From assembly GCA_032433765.1 (NCBI GenBank), contig JAVIAB010000092.1:34324034-34388033 (forward strand): a stretch of 64,000 nt of DNA. The letters are read 5' to 3'. Source of the DNA: Megaustenia siamemsis. Lineage: Eukaryota; Mollusca; Gastropoda; Stylommatophora; Ariophantidae. Below are positions 57,421 through 64,000 of this stretch, piece by piece. How positions within the stretch are numbered: the stretch's first letter is position 1; every line of letters begins with the position of its first letter. Below the pieces are notes generated by a model. The model was not told the origin of the DNA. It did no database searches and was given only the letters and a program-made list of their open reading frames with translations. Both the position numbers and the translations under genes were made by a program.

Positions 57421-58113
57421 TCTCCGTATTCTCCATCAGGGTTTACTACCGAAGTCTATTGCATGAACGGGTAATCCTGCTGGACAGTAGGAATTAATAA
57501 TCGGAGTCGACTTTCTCAAAGTTCCGATTTTTATACTAAAGGCTAGCATCTATTCGAGGACGAGGTTATGGCGCCACCGACTCGACGGTGACAACGGCAT
57601 AGGTCATTTAATTGATTTGATAGAATTGGCTCCCCCCACGCAACTAATTCACCTCACCCTCTGTAATCAGCAATTAACGTAGTTCTGAAGTACGCTGCTT
57701 TTTATGCTCTGTTCACAGCACACCTCTGTATCTAGACGCTGGCGATATTCTGAAAATATATCTTCTCTTCCGGGTTTGTCATACAATTACTCTTTGTATT
57801 GTAAATCTTAAAAAAAGGGATGGTCGGGACAGATTTATTGTGTAACTAATTCAAGACGAATTATGTTATCTGCACTTTTCAGCGCGATATCTATTTTCAG
57901 GTGGTAGAAAATGGAATTTAAAATGTGTAAAATATGACTATAGAGAATAAAGTACGGAGTTTTAAAATGTAGTTAACATTTTTTTTAAAATTTAATATCA
58001 ATATATAAATATTTGAAAATATTTTGTGCTTAGTGTTGTTGTTCAATCAATCTGCTAAAGACAGCTTGTTAGAACACACATTTAACTTCCTAATAAGAAT
58101 ATTTTCTTGACAG
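57421..58113. other. Remainder of linker intron 3
   Basis: Homologous to 32811-33513. No separate element was recognised. It ends TTTTCTTGACAG. Confidence 0.55.
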
Positions 58114-60200
58114 AAACAACTACCACATCAAGCACAACAACAACAACAAAATCAAGCACATCAACAACACAAGGTTCAACAACCGCAAGCTCATCAACAA
58201 CACCAGTTTCAACAACCTCAAGCACAAGAACAACACCAGTTTCAACAACCTCAAGCTCATCAACAACCCCTGTTTCAACAACCACAAGTACAGCAACAAC
58301 AGCAGGTTCAACAACCTCAAGCACAGCAACAACACCAGGTTCATCAACTTCAAGCACATCAACAACAGCAGGTTCAACAACTTCAAGCACAGCAACAACA
58401 CCCGGTTCAACAACCTCAAGCACAGCAATAACTCCGGGTTCAACAACCTCAAGCTCATCAACAACCCCAGGTTCAACAACCTTAAGAACAGCAACAACGT
58501 CAGGTTCAACAACCTCAAGCACAGCAATAACTCCGGGTTCAACAACCTCAAGCTCATCAACAACACCAGGTTCAACAACCCTAAGAACAGCAACAACACC
58601 AGGATTAACAACCTCAAGCACAGCAACAACACCAGGTTCAACAACCTCAAGCACATCAATAACACAAGGATCAACAACCTCAAGCACATCAACAACACCA
58701 GGTTCAACAACCTCAAGCACAGCAACAACACCAAGTTCAACAACCTCAAGCACATCAACAACCCCAGGTTCAACAACCACAATCACATCAACAACCCCAG
58801 GTTCAATAACCACAAGCACATCAACAACACCAGGATCAACAACCTCAAGCACATCAACAACACAAGGATCAACAACCTCTAGCTCAACAACAACACTAGG
58901 TTCAACAACCTCAAGCACAGCAACAACCCAGGTTCAACAACCACAATCACATCAACAACACCAGGATCAACAACCTCAAGCAAAGCAACAACACCATTTT
59001 TAACAACCTCAAGCACATCAACAACATCGGGTTCATCAACCTCAAGCACTTCAACAACACCAGGATCAACAACCTCAAGCACATCAACAATCTCAGGTTC
59101 AACAACCACTAGCGCATCAACAACACCAGGATCAACAACCTCAATCACATCAACAACACCAGGATCAACAACGTCAAGCTCATCAACAACCTCAGGTTCA
59201 ACAACCCCAAGCACATCAACAATCTCAGGTTCAACAACCTCTAGCACATCAATAACACCAGGATCAACAACATCAAGCACATCAATAACACAAGGTTCAA
59301 CAACCTCAAGCTCATCAACAACACCAGGATCAATAACCTCAAGCACAGCAAAAACACCAGGTTCAACAACCTCAAGCACATCAACAACACCAGGTTTAAC
59401 AACCTCAAGCACAGCAACAACACCCGGTTTAACAACCTCAAGCACAGCAACAACCTCAAGCACGTCAACAACATCAGGATCAACAACATCAAGCACATCA
59501 ACAACAATAGGATCAACAACCTCAAGCTCATCAACAACACCAGGATCAATAACCTCAAGCACAGCGACAACACCAGGTTCAACAACCTCAAGCACATCAA
59601 CAACACCAGCTTTAACAACCTCAAGCACAGCAACAACACCCGGTTTAACAACCTCAAGCACAGCAACAACACTAGGTTCAACAACCTCAATCACATCAAC
59701 AACACCAGGATCAACAACCTCAAGATCATCAACAACCTCAGGTTCAACAACCCCAAGCACATCAACAATCTCAGGTTCAACAACCTCTAGCACATCAACA
59801 ACACCAGGTTTAACAACCTCAATCACATCAACAACACCAGGTTTAACAACCTCAAGCACAGCAACAACACCAAGATCAACAACATCACGGAGCTCAACTG
59901 AGACACCAAGCACATATGAAACCCCAAGCACACCAGAAACCCCAAGCTTTCCAGAGGCTCCAAGCTCAACTGAAGTCCCAAGCACACCAGAAACACCAAG
60001 TACACCTGAATCTCCAAGCACACCTATAACTCCAAGCTCACCTCAAGTGCCCAGTACGCCAAAAACACCCAGCACTCCACGTACTCCTAGCACAAAAACA
60101 ACCCCCAGCACAACAACCCTAAGCGTAACAACCGCCCCTGGCACATCAACAACCCTAGGAACATCATCAACCGTCAGCACATCAACAACCCCAGGCTCAG
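58114..60200 (+). CDS. Linker exon L4, mucin-like, with one frameshift
   Basis: The 2,087-bp exon has acceptor TTTTCTTGACAG, donor GTAATA, and phase 1-1 borders, but its length is one base short of a multiple of three. The frame runs from ETTTTSSTTTTTKSSTST to about 58923. There, relative to 62486-64000, 34 bp (one 33-bp unit plus one base) are missing, and the frame closes at 59003. From there to 60200 the repeat and the Pro-rich tail ([20 protein letters not shown]) are again open in the intended frame. With the lost base restored the exon would be a long version of 54586-55830. I describe the break only; whether it is real is unknown. Confidence 0.72.
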
Positions 60201-60425
60201 GTAATATTGGTAGCTTGCTTATAGTTGTTTACTCATTCAGCCCTTTGTGACTGTCACTAATGTAGTATCACATAGATAAAGAATAGGTACACAAATGTGA
60301 AGTGAGGTTGTGGATAAATTTAGGGATCATTTTTCCAAGTACTTTGTACCTACTTCAGTGTTGTTTTTTTTTTTAAATTTCTTTTCTCATGCTATGTATC
60401 GAAAAAGAGAATGAGATGTTAACTT

Positions 60426-60680
60426 GGGGGGCTGATTGGTCTCGAGGCAAGTCGCTGGTCTGGGACAAAGAGTTTAAAAGTTGAAATCCCGATTTCACCA
60501 GTTTGGATTGTTGTTTGTGATTTCTCTCTGCGGCAACTACCCCTGGTCTCAGCAGCGAGGTCAGACTTTAAACGTTAATTACTCAACGACGGAAAAAGTA
60601 TGAATACCTCAGAAGACTGCGTTAATTTGCCTAAACGGCGAGGGAAGCCTGTACACACGACTGGCAGGGAAAATATGGTT
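60426..60680 (+). mobile_element. SINE-1 copy in linker intron 4
   Basis: Duplicate of 56053-56310, with one-base differences. Confidence 0.65.
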
Positions 60681-60711
60681 TAACACGCAAAATTCAGTTC
60701 CTTGTATCTTG

Positions 60712-61790
60712 GGACCTCACAAGAGGTTAAAACTGACGAATGCAAAAAAGACGACAAATTAATGCCTACCTCATTTGCTTTTTCGCAATCAAGGTGAGAT
60801 AATAATTTGTGGTCTTTTCCTCTTCTGTGGACCTCTGCTAAGTCTAGTTGTTCATAGAGTATATCACTTGGTATGCAGCCACTATTTTAAGTGACCAAAC
60901 CACTAATCTACGTTGATGAGCAGTGTGTAGATATTCGGGAGTCCTGTGAGAGTCATGGCAATCACTTTTGTCACGTTGTCCATCCAACTGATAGCTAGAA
61001 TACAGCGCAGACATTACGCATGGAATGCCTTTTGCCTTCTCTCCTGCTTTGCATAAGCTATCCATGATTCGCTGCCACACAGAAGGATACTAATGATGCA
61101 GGCATTGTAAACTACGGCCTTTGTCAGTTTGCTGTTTTGCCAAAAATAGCCTAGAAAGTCGGTCGAAGGTGGTTGCAGCTTTAGCAATGCTAGTGTCAAT
61201 TTTTGTGTTTAAAGATAGTTTGTCGTTGATGATGGACCCGCGGTCGTTTATGTCGTGTAAATTGTCAAATAGGCCAGCTTGCATGTTGCGCACATACCTG
61301 CAACCCAATCGTAGGTTACAATTTGTTATTGTTGATTTCTCTTGCATGGCGGGCGTGGAATGCAACAGTCTGCTATTCGAATTTTCCCTTATCCTCATAC
61401 ACCAAATCGGGAAAGCAGACCTTGGCGAGACTGTAGTTGCTAGGGACTGCCCATCTTTAGAGGGCGGTAGCAATCCAGGAAGTCGATATACTTTTCCCAA
61501 CGTTGAAAGCAGCCCCTGGCGTCGTGCCCTGCACTCAATTTGCATATTGACATATAGCGGTTGGCTACTGCTTCCCGTGTTGTGTTAACATCAAATGATG
61601 AAGCTGGAGTGTCCTCTCCAGGGCGTGACCTTGAGCAGCTAAAGAAAGAATTAAATTGTTACCCTTGCAACATGTTTCTTGTCTCCACGCAGCCGACAGA
61701 TCTAACAGTGGAAGAACAGTCTGGTGCCAAATGCGTCCCATGAATTGTCTGTACAACGTTTAAATCAATACTGAACCGCCATAGGGACTC
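60712..61790 (-). mobile_element. LINE-F remnant in linker intron 4
   Basis: Duplicate of 56340-57420. The longest open antisense part is 61545-61090. Confidence 0.75.
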
Positions 61791-62485
61791 TATCTCCGTA
61801 TTCTCCATCAGGGTTTACTACCGAAGTCTATTGCATGAACGGGTAATCCTGCTGGACAGTAGGAATTAATAATCGGAGTCGACTTTCTCAAAGTTCCGAT
61901 TTTTATACTAAAGGCTAGCATCTATTCGAGGACGAGGTTATGGCGCCACCGACTCGACGGTGACAACGGCATAGGTCATTTAATTGATTTGATAGAATTG
62001 GCTCCCCCCACGCAACTAATTCACCTCACCCTCTGTAATCAGCAATTAACGTAGTTCTGAAGTACGCTGCTTTTTATGCTCTGTTCACAGCACACCTCTG
62101 TATCTAGACGCTGGCGATATTCTGAAAATATATCTTCTCTTCCGGGTTTGTCATACAATTACTCTTTGTATTGTAAATCTTAAAAAAAGGGATGGTCGGG
62201 ACAGATTTATTGTGTAACTAATTCAAGACGAATTATGTTATCTGCACTTTTCAGCGCGATATCTATTTTCAGGTGGTAGAAAATGGAATTTAAAATGTGT
62301 AAAATATGACTATAGAGAATAAAGTACGGAGTTTTAAAATGTAGTTAACATTTTTTTTTAAATTTAATATCAATATATAAATATTTGAAAATATTTTGTG
62401 CTTAGTGTTGTTGTTCAATCAATCTGCTAAAGACAGCTTGTTAGAACACACATTTAACTTCCTAATAAGAATATTTTCTTGACAG
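61791..62485. other. Remainder of linker intron 4
   Basis: Duplicate of 57421-58113. It ends TTTTCTTGACAG. Confidence 0.55.
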
Positions 62486-64000
62486 AAACAACTACCACAT
62501 CAAGCACAACAACAACAACAAAATCAAGCACATCAACAACACAAGGTTCAACAACCGCAAGCTCATCAACAACACCAGTTTCAACAACCTCAAGCACAAG
62601 AACAACACCAGTTTCAACAACCTCAAGCTCATCAACAACCCCTGTTTCAACAACCACAAGTACAGCAACAACAGCAGGTTCAACAACCTCAAGCACAGCA
62701 ACAACACCAGGTTCATCAACTTCAAGCACATCAACAACAGCAGGTTCAACAACTTCAAGCACAGCAACAACACCCGGTTCAACAACCTCAAGCACAGCAA
62801 TAACTCCGGGTTCAACAACCTCAAGCTCATCAACAACCCCAGGTTCAACAACCTTAAGAACAGCAACAACGTCAGGTTCAACAACCTCAAGCACAGCAAT
62901 AACTCCGGGTTCAACAACCTCAAGCTCATCAACAACACCAGGTTCAACAACCCTAAGAACAGCAACAACACCAGGATTAACAACCTCAAGCACAGCAACA
63001 ACACCAGGTTCAACAACCTCAAGCACATCAATAACACAAGGATCAACAACCTCAAGCACATCAACAACACCAGGTTCAACAACCTCAAGCACAGCAACAA
63101 CACCAAGTTCAACAACCTCAAGCACATCAACAACCCCAGGTTCAACAACCACAATCACATCAACAACCCCAGGTTCAATAACCACAAGCACATCAACAAC
63201 ACCAGGATCAACAACCTCAAGCACATCAACAACACAAGGATCAACAACCTCTAGCTCAACAACAACACTAGGTTCAACAACCTCAAGCACAGCAACAACA
63301 CCAAGTTCAACAACCTCAAGCACATCAACAACCCCAGGTTCAACAACCACAATCACATCAACAACACCAGGATCAACAACCTCAAGCAAAGCAACAACAC
63401 CATTTTTAACAACCTCAAGCACATCAACAACATCGGGTTCATCAACCTCAAGCACTTCAACAACACCAGGATCAACAACCTCAAGCTCATCAACAACCTC
63501 AGGTTCAACAACCCCAAGCACATCAACAATCTCAGGTTCAACAACCACTAGCGCATCAACAACACCAGGATCAACAACCTCAATCACATCAACAACACCA
63601 GGATCAACAACGTCAAGCTCATCAACAACCTCAGGTTCAACAACCCCAAGCACATCAACAATCTCAGGTTCAACAACCTCTAGCACATCAATAACACCAG
63701 GATCAACAACATCAAGCACATCAATAACACAAGGTTCAACAACCTCAAGCTCATCAACAACACCAGGATCAATAACCTCAAGCACAGCAAAAACACCAGG
63801 TTCAACAACCTCAAGCACATCAACAACACCAGGTTTAACAACCTCAAGCACAGCAACAACACCCGGTTTAACAACCTCAAGCACAGCAACAACCTCAAGC
63901 ACGTCAACAACATCAGGATCAACAACATCAAGCACATCAACAACAATAGGATCAACAACCTCAAGCTCATCAACAACACCAGGATCAATAACCTCAAGCA
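62486..64000 (+). CDS. Linker exon L5, mucin-like, runs off the window
   Basis: The 1,515 bp visible start with the same acceptor and ETTTTSSTTTTTKSSTST start as 58114. The reading frame appears open to the window end, and the complementary repeat frame is also unbroken over 62454-63935, which argues against internal indels. It contains more than 40 [15 protein letters not shown] units. The Pro-rich tail and donor would lie beyond 64000. Confidence 0.75.

Larger units (their letters stand above)
55383..59754 (+). repeat. Tandem duplication, copy 1 (4,372 bp)
   Basis: The sequence from about 55383 recurs at 59755 with a fixed offset of 4,372 bp over exon 3' half, intron and next exon 5' half. 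I counted roughly nine differences across the 2.28-kb intron. The left edge is blurred by the 33-bp repeats. Confidence 0.92.
59755..64000 (+). repeat. Tandem duplication, copy 2 (cut by window end)
   Basis: It matches 55383-59561. Within the exon the offset grows from 4,372 to 4,406 after the 34-bp difference near 58930, and to 4,439 after an extra 33-bp unit near 63480. It still matches at base 64000. Confidence 0.92.

Noticed and set aside
58120..58782. Leu-rich antisense frames ([12 protein letters not shown] type)
   Set aside because: They are another frame of the same repeat. The apparent membrane-like composition follows from the codons, not from a real protein.
62454..63935. Long antisense ORF of 493 residues rich in [17 protein letters not shown] units, with similar ones at 33482-34900, 54449-55648, 58082-58918 and 58879-60021
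   Set aside because: The 33-bp repeat has almost no stop codons in several frames on both strands. The + strand frame has splice borders with matching phases and mucin-like composition, so the antisense frames are shadows.

Overview
The window reads as nuclear DNA of a metazoan, most likely a lophotrochozoan mollusc and plausibly an octopus-type cephalopod. This is inferred from AT-rich sequence, long introns with GT..AG borders, very dense RTE-like LINE debris, tRNA-derived SINEs, a mariner copy and many dinucleotide satellites. Nothing prokaryotic is visible. No species marker is present, so the taxon is an inference.

The only host gene I can support runs on the + strand through the whole window and leaves it at both ends. 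It is assembled here from 15 putative exons. Its plan is a repeated, cystine-bounded extracellular module of about 155-161 residues (five exons with phases 1-0, 0-1, 1-1, 1-0, 0-1) alternating with Thr/Ser/Pro-rich, mucin-like linker exons (all phase 1-1). Module 1 has exons at 2347-2513, 17107-17149, 23270-23314, 23549-23670 and 23871-23958. It is followed by linkers at 30935-31213 and 33514-35206. Module 2 has exons at 38352-38515, 44439-44484, 47808-47852, 48474-48604 and 52221-52317. It is followed by linkers at 54586-55830, 58114-60200 and 62486 to beyond the window end. I do not recognise the module fold. The two copies share exon number, phases, near-equal exon lengths and the first and last cysteines, so they are homologous. 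The linkers are 33-bp (11-residue) tandem repeats of the type [11 protein letters not shown], ending in a Pro-rich tail.

From about 55.38 kb to the window end lies a recent head-to-tail duplication of 4,372 bp spanning one linker intron and its flanking exon halves. The introns of the two copies differ at only about nine places. An older, more diverged relative of the same unit is at 30.9-35.2 kb. All three introns carry the same SINE and the same antisense LINE remnant. Two linker exons (33514-35206 and 58114-60200) are out of frame by small indels, which may be real decay or assembly error in repeats.

Nearly everything else is mobile-element debris in the introns. There are at least seven LINE groups (called A to G here), one mariner with 39-bp inverted repeats nested in a LINE, a decayed DDE transposon at 49.9-51.2 kb, a possible ZBED/hAT remnant near 29.7-30.2 kb, several SINE or short repeat families, a broken EGF-repeat gene fragment at 42.7-43.2 kb, and satellites. 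Several nested insertions keep clear target-site duplications. No RNA gene, promoter or polyadenylation site could be supported.
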